A stretch of 40,340 nt of DNA from JANJUB01 sp040081075 (lineage in GTDB: Bacteria > Armatimonadota > Fimbriimonadia > Fimbriimonadales > Fimbriimonadaceae). The stretch covers positions 1 through 40,340 of the forward strand of contig JBEBHJ010000031.1 in NCBI GenBank assembly GCA_040081075.1, read 5' to 3'. How positions within the stretch are numbered: position 1 is the first letter of the stretch; the number at the start of each line of letters is the position of its first letter. The translations under genes and the position numbers were made by a program. The notes beneath the pieces are model-generated. The model worked only from the letters and a program-made list of their open reading frames with translations, did not search any database and was not told the DNA's origin. This document shows positions 18,901 through 26,173 of the stretch, in pieces.

Positions 18901-21072
18901 TTATCTGACTAGGTTTCGTACCGGTGCTGTTCCCTTAACTGTGATCATTGCGGCTGACGCAAGATTTGATTGAGGGTAGTTGCGGATGGTCAAGAGGATC
19001 TCCATGAGAGATCGGGTGTCGTAATCCACCGTCAACGAATCACCAGGGTTGTTGAACTGGAAGCGATACGATATCGAAATCGGAACTCCACCACCCGGCG
19101 AGCCTGGCAACGGCAAGTTCGGGTCGGAGTTAAACTGGACGTAACCGGTCTTGTATCGAGCTTGAATAACCGCCGACACAAAGTTCGTAGAATCGTAAAC
19201 GGCAGGAGGCGCAGCGTAACCTAGCAGAGCATAGTTAGGCTCCTGCAAATCCGTGTAGTTGATCACGTATTGATTTCGCCCAGGATTACGGGTTACGCGA
19301 GTGTATTTCACCGAACTTCCATAGTTTGGACCAGCGTTTTGGTCGGGACCAATCACAATCTCAGAACCAGGCACGATTCGCGCTTGCTGGAATCCAACGC
19401 TCGCATCGGGGTTCAGCGGGCTAGCCGCTCCATCCGCGCTAGGCGTGGTACGCAGGTCAATGAAACGATGAACGCCATTCGGAACCCTTAACGCAGGATT
19501 GTCGGCGTAAACCTTGTTGAAGTGGCGATTGATATTGTTCGTGTAGCCAGGATCGAAGAAGTTACCAGCCGGCGTAGGGTCGGTTGTTGGCGTCAACTCG
19601 GGTCCAGTCAATCGGAAGGGCAGATTTCCGCCGGGAGGAGGAGGGCCGCCGCCCGGGTTATCGATTCCCCAATCTTCAATCTTAAATGAAGTTGTGATTT
19701 TGCCGTCGCGCTGATGAGCGAAGAATGGCAAGAAGCGAGATCGAAGCCCTGGCACTGCCAGCCAGCCCGAACGACTGTTTGAGTCCTCCATGGCGCGGCG
19801 GAAGGGGAAAGAGAAGCCTTGGCTAATCCATCGCTCGTAGGTTCCGATGTCGAAAACTTCAACGTCATCAATCGGATTGCCTTCGCCATTGCGATCATCG
19901 GCATCTACGTCAAGATCAGGATCGTAACGATAAATGCGCCCTTTTCGAATGCCGGCCCGATCATCGAAACGGCAAATGAAATAGTCATTGAGGGCAACGT
20001 TGCTTGGATCAAAGTTGGCCGGATGAATTCTAACGACCGCTGAGCTCCAGCCGCCATCCTTGGTTCGGAGCACGTCGCTCGCGATTCGGCTCATGCCTTC
20101 AGTTTCGTTGCCTAGTCGGTTCGTTGATGTTCCCTCTGCGGCTTCATTTGAAACGGTTGAAGGCTTAAACTGCACGAGTGTGCTGATGCGAGGAACCGTG
20201 CCTAGAACAGTTTGAATCTGGCGAGTTCGCTTATCAAACATGGGCTGAATCATGTCAAACCGGCTGAAATCGGTCACGATTCGAGACGCGCGAAGCCAGT
20301 TGACCATTCGAGCCGCCTTAGCCGCACGTTGGGCTGGCGTGAGAGCTGGGCCGCCCGGGGCATCTTGGGCCATGAAGTATGGATCATCATAGTCCGGCTC
20401 CCCATCGCCATTCGCATCATCAAAGAATGCAGTGTTGACAACGTAGGTGCCGCCCACCCAGATTTTCGGAGCAACTTCCGCGCGTCGTAAAACATAGAGG
20501 TTATCCGGACCGATGCCCTGATTCCAAAGCACACCGCCCGCTCGCTTGTAATCTACATATGGGTTGTAATAGAAGTCAGGGTCGAGATTGTTTGCGAGCA
20601 ACGGTCGGTTCAAGCAAACGTAGTAAACGATCACGGTCGAACCGGGAGCCGCTGGGAATACGGGCTGACCGATCGGGCTCTTCAGAGTTGGATCTTCCAC
20701 CCCAGTTTTAGGGTTGATAAATCCGCCACCGGGTCCCCGTAGGCTTGGATCGCCTTCCATTGGCTTTTGGATGTAAAGCTTGGCGTAATCAGCAAGCACG
20801 GTCACCAAGGCACCAGTGTTGTCGGGAACTACGATGGCAGCCTGTCCCCTCATGCCTTCGTTGTCTCGAACACTCGCGCTTAACGCAATATCTTTCGAAA
20901 CTGATTCGATAACCCTTCGAGCTCGCTCCTGGCCATCGGCCAATCCTTGGGCAGCTCGGGTGAAGTTAAAACTCTGGATCACCGGAATGATCAGCAGGCC
21001 GAGCATCACGGCGGTCACGGCGACCACGACCATTAGCTCAATCAATGTAAATGCGCGTTGACTTACCTTCAC
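18901..21072 (-). CDS. PilW-like oversized prepilin
   Basis: 723 aa from a GTG at 21072, two bases after the previous stop. The class III signal is short and clear: KVSQRA, cleavage, then FTLIELMVVVAVTAVML, with Glu at mature position 5 and Ala instead of the usual Gly at -1. The helix is followed by TRAAQGLADGQERARRVIESVSKDIALS, as in PilW/GspJ-type minor pilins. The large C-terminal part has two Asp-rich stretches. Residues 219-230 (DANGDGEPDYDD) match a 12-residue EF-hand or thrombospondin-type calcium loop, and 384-403 is a looser second one. Typical PilW is about 200-350 aa, so some 400 residues are additional. It probably serves as a minor pilin priming or capping the filament. Confidence 0.82.
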   Translation of the reverse strand: MKVSQRAFTLIELMVVVAVTAVMLGLLIIPVIQSFNFTRAAQGLADGQERARRVIESVSKDIALSASVRDNEGMRGQAAIVVPDNTGALVTVLADYAKLYIQKPMEGDPSLRGPGGGFINPKTGVEDPTLKSPIGQPVFPAAPGSTVIVYYVCLNRPLLANNLDPDFYYNPYVDYKRAGGVLWNQGIGPDNLYVLRRAEVAPKIWVGGTYVVNTAFFDDANGDGEPDYDDPYFMAQDAPGGPALTPAQRAAKAARMVNWLRASRIVTDFSRFDMIQPMFDKRTRQIQTVLGTVPRISTLVQFKPSTVSNEAAEGTSTNRLGNETEGMSRIASDVLRTKDGGWSSAVVRIHPANFDPSNVALNDYFICRFDDRAGIRKGRIYRYDPDLDVDADDRNGEGNPIDDVEVFDIGTYERWISQGFSFPFRRAMEDSNSRSGWLAVPGLRSRFLPFFAHQRDGKITTSFKIEDWGIDNPGGGPPPPGGNLPFRLTGPELTPTTDPTPAGNFFDPGYTNNINRHFNKVYADNPALRVPNGVHRFIDLRTTPSADGAASPLNPDASVGFQQARIVPGSEIVIGPDQNAGPNYGSSVKYTRVTRNPGRNQYVINYTDLQEPNYALLGYAAPPAVYDSTNFVSAVIQARYKTGYVQFNSDPNLPLPGSPGGGVPISISYRFQFNNPGDSLTVDYDTRSLMEILLTIRNYPQSNLASAAMITVKGTAPVRNLVR

Positions 21073-21074
21073 GG

Positions 21075-23015
21075 TTACTCAGACTCCTTTTGCAGCATCG
21101 TTTCCGTCTGCACTTTGCGCCAGCTTCGGCCCCAGACTTCGAAGTTTTCAAGGTTGACCGCTTCATCGTTAGTGAGAGTCCACGTAGATGGATTCCACAA
21201 TACTCTCACTGTGATTGATGCGCCCTTGATGTTTCGAACCCCATATCCGTAACGGGCATAGTTAATGGACAGCGCGTTTGGATCAATTGTTCGCAAATCA
21301 ATGTAAGGCAGCCCAACTGTCGCGTCAGGCGGCGAATTCGTGATCGTGAACTCTTGGTTCTCCATCCGTCGAGGCTCGGGGCCGCCCACGTCGTACCACA
21401 ACTCCCCGATCGAAACTTTCTTTCCTGCGTCCATAGGCGGGAAGTAGATTCTAACGGTCGATTCGCCAGCAACCAGCGGAGCCCCTAACTGGTATTGCCG
21501 CGAACCACCAGCATAGAACTGGGCGGCGGCGGGGACCCCTAGGGACTGCCGATAGAGAGATGCTGGCTTCATTACCTGGATCGCCCATTCACCTGTAGCC
21601 TGATAAAGCGCCCGAACCGCTCGACCCGATGCGGCAACCGTGACCGGTGCGGCCGAACCAGGATAAATCAATCCCGCTTGCGTTCCGTTAGCCGGGTTCG
21701 CATCCTGATCCACAATCTGAATACTACCGTTGGAGTAGTCAACCTTCAGGCTATCTTTTGAATAGATTCCGCCGGTTTCAACATCCATGAGAATGAAATC
21801 TCGATTCTCAAATCCGCCAAGCTCGTCGGGAACATTCACGCCCAACCCAACATGCAATCGCTGATCCGGCTTCAGGGAATCCTTGTGCATTAAGTTGGTC
21901 AAGCGAAGGCGGTGCTCAGCCATCGCCGCGTCTGCGATTCGGAAATCTTCTTTAATGATCCGCCAGTCAAGTACATCGTAGTTCACCCGAGCCACGAGCG
22001 GAATCGTGCGATTGTTTCGCCGCTCACGATACTTGTAGCCGTCGGGATGGAAAAGCAGCAGACCAAGCTGCTGATCCAGCAAGCGATACTCGTAGGCGTT
22101 GTCATCAATGTTTCCGCCCGCACTGAAGGCGACGACTTCAGTAAACAGCCGGGCGACGCGGATGGAGTCAAACTCAGCGCCGATAAATGTCTCGCCGCCA
22201 CCCAGACCGGCAAACGTCGACAATGCATCGGTTTGGTAGCCGCCGGCGATGTTTGCCGGAACGGTAATGACGGCGTCTACGACTTCACGGCGCTCGTCGG
22301 TGACACCATTGTTCACCCAGGCCGACATGGTGAGCCGATATTTTCGCTCGACGGTCGTTGATACGGGCAAATGGATTGCGGCAGTTGCAGTGTCGGAATC
22401 CTCAACGAAATACTCGTAAGATCGGACATTGCCAAAGGGGCCAGGATTTCCTCCACGCTTTAGCATGTCGTTGCCATAAACGAGAACGTTGCTATTCACG
22501 CCGTCAATGGTCGCGTAGAGAATCGGCGCAAACTGCAAGGTCATCAGGCCGCCGTAAGACGCTCCGATATAGCGCGGCGCTGGAATTGTGGTTCCTTCAC
22601 CTACCACGCGGCGAGTATTGTTCGCGGCGCTGCCATATTGCCAAGCGACAAGAGGATTGCCGACAGCATCGAGTAAATCGCCAGTTCCGGCAATTCGGTT
22701 GGTCATCGGACCCAAGTCGTCAGGGCTACGATTGGAGTTGGTGATGATAACGTTCGAAGCCGTATAAAGCACTGGCACGATTTGCTCCGGCAGTTGAGTC
22801 AAGTTGCCGCGAATTCGGTCCATCTCGGCATTTGCCATGTTGACCATCATCGTTTTGCTTTTCTCCACTCCGATAAGTTGGAGGCCGCGAGGGAATATCT
22901 GAACGACGGCAAGAATGCCTACGAGCAGAATAACGATCACGACAAGCAACTCTACAAGTGAGGAACCAGCCTTATGGGAGCGCAGATTGTGTTTCAATTG
23001 TTTCACCAAATCCAT
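21075..23015 (-). CDS. PilV-like oversized prepilin
   Basis: 646 aa. A 17-residue basic leader ends in KAG, followed by SSLVELLVVIVILLVGILAVVQIFP. This has the prepilin-peptidase site with Glu at mature position 5 and the 'LVE(L/V)..VI..LLVG' pattern of PilV/GspI-type minor pilins. The continuation (QLIGVEKSKTMMVNMANAEMDRIR) also fits that family. The remaining about 550 residues are a large beta-rich, Asn/Gly/Thr-rich exported region with no recognisable catalytic motif. It lies between the major-pilin-like gene (27 bases away) and the PilW-like gene (2 bases away). No clear Shine-Dalgarno precedes the ATG, so translation may be coupled. Normal PilV is below 200 aa, so the domain beyond the helix is lineage-specific as far as I can tell. 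Confidence 0.8.
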   Translation of the reverse strand: MDLVKQLKHNLRSHKAGSSLVELLVVIVILLVGILAVVQIFPRGLQLIGVEKSKTMMVNMANAEMDRIRGNLTQLPEQIVPVLYTASNVIITNSNRSPDDLGPMTNRIAGTGDLLDAVGNPLVAWQYGSAANNTRRVVGEGTTIPAPRYIGASYGGLMTLQFAPILYATIDGVNSNVLVYGNDMLKRGGNPGPFGNVRSYEYFVEDSDTATAAIHLPVSTTVERKYRLTMSAWVNNGVTDERREVVDAVITVPANIAGGYQTDALSTFAGLGGGETFIGAEFDSIRVARLFTEVVAFSAGGNIDDNAYEYRLLDQQLGLLLFHPDGYKYRERRNNRTIPLVARVNYDVLDWRIIKEDFRIADAAMAEHRLRLTNLMHKDSLKPDQRLHVGLGVNVPDELGGFENRDFILMDVETGGIYSKDSLKVDYSNGSIQIVDQDANPANGTQAGLIYPGSAAPVTVAASGRAVRALYQATGEWAIQVMKPASLYRQSLGVPAAAQFYAGGSRQYQLGAPLVAGESTVRIYFPPMDAGKKVSIGELWYDVGGPEPRRMENQEFTITNSPPDATVGLPYIDLRTIDPNALSINYARYGYGVRNIKGASITVRVLWNPSTWTLTNDEAVNLENFEVWGRSWRKVQTETMLQKESE

Positions 23016-23041
23016 AAATGGGGAGCCGTAGAACTGCCTTC

Positions 23042-23911
23042 TTATTGAGGCATTACGCGCCAGGATTGCTCACTCAGGCGTCGCGATTCATAAAGTCTTG
23101 CCGAACCACCCAGGAACAGCACCATGTCACGCTTCGTTCGAGTGACCTGACCCGAGGCAAACTCTCGGAAGTAGGCACTCCACGTGATTGGAGTTGTGTC
23201 GGGAGGATCAAAATAGCCAAGCTGGCGTGGATCGTCCAGCGCGTTACCTGGGCTTCCCGTAGGCGAACAGCCAGGAGATGAAGCCAAACCCCACTGCGTC
23301 CAGAACGGAGCGTAGCGCAATTCGACTCGCTTGCCCCCCGCAGCCAATACGGTTTCGCCAACATCGTAACCACTCACACGGTAATACTCGGCGTTGATCA
23401 TCAAGCCAGAAACTGGGTCACGACGTTGAACCGTCACGGTTGGACCAAAGGCTTGGCGAGCGCAGGCGTCATCATCGGCGGCCGTTAGGGCACCATCGCC
23501 GTCTGCGTCAATAATTGGAGCGGAACCCGCGGCGCGTGGATCTTGCTCAGGCCAGACGGCGAGAGTGGTATCCGTTGCCTTCGCTCGCTCGTAAGCAGGC
23601 GTCATCGTTGGCAAGCTCGTTATTCGCTTTGGATACAAGAATCCTTGCAACGCTTGGGCAGGAACAACCTGACCGATGTTTGGACCGCTCGTATAAAGCG
23701 TTACGTATCCAAGCAGGGCCGGGGGATATGCTCCTTGATCAACCCGATAAATCTGCAACGCCGACCGCAAAGAATTCATATTGCTAAGATCAGAATTCTT
23801 ATAAGCCGAGTCCTTTGCTCGTGCTATTACCGGCAGAATAATCGCGGCCAAGATGGCAATAATCGCGATGACGACCAGTAACTCAATCATCGTAAACGCT
23901 CGACGTTTCAT
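23042..23911 (-). CDS. Type IV pilin / GspG-like pseudopilin with EF-hand-type loop
   Basis: 289 aa from the ATG at 23911, preceded by GTGGAG. An earlier in-frame start is rejected because it would overlap pilD and lengthen the leader. The leader KRRA is followed by FTMIELLVVIAIIAILAAIILPVI, the canonical N-methylated pilin helix with Glu5 and Ala at -1. After the helix comes ARAKDSAYKNSDLSNMNSLRSALQIYRVDQGAYPP, the pattern of the GspG/H family ('DNGRYPP'). Residues 135-146 (DADGDGALTAAD) match the 12-residue EF-hand/dockerin calcium loop at positions 1, 3, 5, 6 and 12. GspG pseudopilins are known to bind calcium. It is the smallest and most canonical prepilin here, so it is the likeliest repeating subunit of this filament, although a separate major pilin gene may exist elsewhere. 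Confidence 0.85.
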   Translation of the reverse strand: MKRRAFTMIELLVVIAIIAILAAIILPVIARAKDSAYKNSDLSNMNSLRSALQIYRVDQGAYPPALLGYVTLYTSGPNIGQVVPAQALQGFLYPKRITSLPTMTPAYERAKATDTTLAVWPEQDPRAAGSAPIIDADGDGALTAADDDACARQAFGPTVTVQRRDPVSGLMINAEYYRVSGYDVGETVLAAGGKRVELRYAPFWTQWGLASSPGCSPTGSPGNALDDPRQLGYFDPPDTTPITWSAYFREFASGQVTRTKRDMVLFLGGSARLYESRRLSEQSWRVMPQ

Positions 23912-23925
23912 TTTTAACTCCACAG

Positions 23926-25068
23926 TCACCCCAATAGATTCAGACAGGCTAGTTTTGGAAAGTGTTCCCAAATAAAAGCCCCATTCACTTGCGAGTTTAG
24001 ATAATTCTCAACTAAGCCCTGAAGTTGACGGCTAAAGACCGCCGCAATGATCGCTCCCAAAGCCAAATATGGCCCAAAAGGAATCATCGTCAGGGAAGGT
24101 TTGAATGTCTCTAAATCCTCCGGAACCTCATATGGGTTCTCCCCATACCAGTTCTCGTACAGTTTAACATTGAATAGCCCGATGATATCAATCCCCAGGA
24201 AATATCCAACGCCAGATTTTAGAAGCGATTGAATAGACTCTGGTTCCCAGTGCTCATCTTCAACCGGTTCGGGCTCTTCTGGATCTCCCGCCGCAATCCG
24301 CGCGGCTTTCGCTCGCTCCGCGGCCTTAGACTCTACACTTTTCCCCACGATCAGCATAATCGAACCTAACACCGCACCAAGAAAGACAGCAATGCCGAAG
24401 CTAATTGTCGCCACAAGCGGGAATAAGACGGCTCCAATCCCACGCGCCATCTTGATGTCTCCGTGCCCCATGGCGTCCTTTCGGAACAACACCCGCCCCA
24501 AAAAGGCGATCCCCCAAAGAATCCCAACTCCGGTGAGCCAACCCGCAATGGAACTTGGGATGCCCCAGGTCAGAGCCGGGCGGTGATCAATAAAGAGCCA
24601 AACATTATATCCAAGGCCAACAAAGGTCAGGGCGGCATTGATCTGGTCCGGGATTAAGTAGAGTTCCCAGTCAATCCAAATAATCGCAACCAAAGCTGCG
24701 GCGGCAAGGGCATAGGCAATCGCTTTTCCCGGATCGAGGTCTCGAACGAGGTATTGATACCAAATCCCAGCGAAAATCAGGCCGTTGACAAGCTCGACAA
24801 ACAAATACCTTGGGCTGATTTTATCGAAGCAATAGCGGCACTTCCCGCCTTGAACCAGCCAACTGAAAATTGGAATCAAATCCGAGAGGGATAATCGGTT
24901 CTTGCACTTGGGACAAATGCTGCTTCTGGGTTTGTTGAGCGACATCCCCCGCGGCATCCGATAGATAACCACATTCAGGAAACTCCCTAAACACGCGCCA
25001 ATCCAAAACCCCATTAGGACCGTCCATGAGGGAAATAGATCGTAAATTGATGCTCCTCCGTGAGGCAT
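23926..25068 (-). CDS. pilD: Prepilin peptidase / N-methyltransferase PilD with extended loop
   Basis: 380 aa integral membrane aspartic protease that cleaves and N-methylates prepilins. The N-terminal methyltransferase part has SFLNVVIYRMPRG (29-41) and two zinc-type Cys pairs (CPKC 52-55, CRYC 77-80). The catalytic aspartates lie in WIDWELYLIPD (131-141) and GHGD (201-204). Between about 242 and 325 there is an insert, first Lys/Ala/Glu-rich then acidic (GDPEEPEPVEDEHWEPES), which makes the protein about 100 residues longer than usual. It leads the prepilin operon, 14 bases before the pseudopilin gene. Start: ATG at 25068 has no Shine-Dalgarno. A GGAGGAG lies inside codons 4-6 with no ATG/GTG/TTG after it, so translation may be leaderless. 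Confidence 0.95.
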   Translation of the reverse strand: MPHGGASIYDLFPSWTVLMGFWIGACLGSFLNVVIYRMPRGMSLNKPRSSICPKCKNRLSLSDLIPIFSWLVQGGKCRYCFDKISPRYLFVELVNGLIFAGIWYQYLVRDLDPGKAIAYALAAAALVAIIWIDWELYLIPDQINAALTFVGLGYNVWLFIDHRPALTWGIPSSIAGWLTGVGILWGIAFLGRVLFRKDAMGHGDIKMARGIGAVLFPLVATISFGIAVFLGAVLGSIMLIVGKSVESKAAERAKAARIAAGDPEEPEPVEDEHWEPESIQSLLKSGVGYFLGIDIIGLFNVKLYENWYGENPYEVPEDLETFKPSLTMIPFGPYLALGAIIAAVFSRQLQGLVENYLNSQVNGAFIWEHFPKLACLNLLG

Positions 25069-25075
25069 TAGGTGT

Positions 25076-25081
25076 AGCTTA
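25076..25081 (-). promoter_or_regulatory. Possible -10 element for leaderless pilD transcript
   Basis: On the minus strand TAAGCT (TANNNT type) ends 7 bases before the pilD ATG, and no Shine-Dalgarno intervenes. A transcript starting at normal distance from this element would begin at or next to the start codon. The -35 region (TTCATT, 17 bases upstream) is weak. This is a low-confidence pattern call. Confidence 0.25.
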
Positions 25082-25115
25082 CCGTGTTACCAGGCTCAAA
25101 TGAACGGTAATCTCA

Positions 25116-25721
25116 ATGTTCGTGATTCTTGTTATTGACAACTTTGACTCTTTCACCTACAACTTGGTGCAGTATTTGGGGCAGTGTGGGGCCGAAGTAG
25201 TGGTCAAGCGAAACAACGAAATTGACTTAAATGGCATTGTTGATCTTGATCCGGCCGGGATCATGCTCTCCCCCGGGCCTTGTTCCCCCCAACAGTCCGG
25301 CATCTGCTTGGATATCGCTCGAATTGCGCTTGCTGAAGAGGCCGCCCCCGTCTTTCGGCGACCCTTGTTCGGCGTATGCCTCGGTCATCAGGCCATTGGC
25401 GAGGTTGCCGGGGGAACGGTGCGCCGAGCTGGCAACATCATGCACGGAAAGGCTTCGATGGTCGAGCACGATGGGTTTGGCCTCTTTGTCAACATGCCAA
25501 ACCCGTTCCGCGCGATCCGTTACCACTCCCTAATCGTTCAAGAAGCGGGCTTACCGAATGACTTCAAAGTAACGGCTCGATCAAAGGATGATAACGAGAT
25601 CATGGGAATCCGCCACAATTCGCGAGCAATCGAGAGCCTTCAATTCCACCCGGAGTCAGTTCTGACAGAAAATGGGATCGAAATTATTCGCAATTTTGTC
25701 AATTGGGTAGGCATTCAATGA
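25116..25721 (+). CDS. Glutamine amidotransferase subunit, PabA/TrpG family
   Basis: 201 aa, the size of stand-alone PabA/TrpG (about 190-200 aa). It hydrolyses glutamine and passes ammonia to a chorismate-binding partner (PabB for folate or TrpE for tryptophan synthesis) in the cytoplasm. Visible are IDNFDSFTYNLVQYLG (8-23), the oxyanion region SPGPCSPQQSG (52-62), the nucleophile motif FGVCLGHQAIGE (Cys at about 86) and the catalytic His-Glu pair in QFHPESVLTENG near the C-terminus. Neither trpE nor pabB is adjacent, so the two roles cannot be separated, and one protein may serve both. An alternative GTG start two codons later would give the more usual length before the IDNFDSF motif. It overlaps the next gene by four bases (ATGA). 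Confidence 0.93.
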   Translation: MFVILVIDNFDSFTYNLVQYLGQCGAEVVVKRNNEIDLNGIVDLDPAGIMLSPGPCSPQQSGICLDIARIALAEEAAPVFRRPLFGVCLGHQAIGEVAGGTVRRAGNIMHGKASMVEHDGFGLFVNMPNPFRAIRYHSLIVQEAGLPNDFKVTARSKDDNEIMGIRHNSRAIESLQFHPESVLTENGIEIIRNFVNWVGIQ

Positions 25722-26173
25722 AGAGAGAGACGGTTTGGATTCTAGGTTTTGTGGGCGTTGTGATCGTAGGGATCAATGTTGGTCGATTGGTCACAAGCCC
25801 TCGTCGCGAGATTCGCGAGGATGTTATTGAGTCTGGCAGTGACCCGGAAATTGCCGCCGCCGTCGCAACAGCCAAGAAGGAAATGCCAAGTTTCCTCGCC
25901 GCCATCAAAAGGGGCGGGGGGGAATACGCTATTAATGCAAAGTTTCTCACGAAATCTGGATATGAGCATGTATGGGTGAAAGTCGATACCTACGACAAGG
26001 GATTGTTCACCGGAAAGGTCGCGTCAAAACCCATCGAGCTGGACAAGAATCCGGGCGACCCGGTTGAGGTCCCAGAAGCTGACGTGTCCGATTGGACTTA
26101 TCGCCTCAATGGGGTAGTGAAGGGCGGTTTCACTACCGCCGTTCTTAAGAATCCCGGCGCAGCGCGTCCTTGA
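25718..26173 (+). CDS. DUF2314-like membrane-anchored protein
   Basis: 151 aa, starting at the ATG that overlaps the amidotransferase stop (ATGA). Residues 5-25 (TVWILGFVGVVIVGINVGRLV) form an N-terminal membrane anchor. The rest is a small soluble domain in which YEHVWVKVDTYDKGLFTGKV, then ADVSDWTYRLNGVVKGGFTTAVL, fits the DUF2314 (YegJ-like) pattern, where a 'W.Y..nG...GG(F/Y)T.R.L' ending is typical. The biochemical role of this family is not established. Its 3' end overlaps the end of the oppositely oriented dop gene by 29 bases. Coupling to the amidotransferase gene probably reflects shared transcription rather than shared function. Confidence 0.75.
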   Translation: MKRETVWILGFVGVVIVGINVGRLVTSPRREIREDVIESGSDPEIAAAVATAKKEMPSFLAAIKRGGGEYAINAKFLTKSGYEHVWVKVDTYDKGLFTGKVASKPIELDKNPGDPVEVPEADVSDWTYRLNGVVKGGFTTAVLKNPGAARP

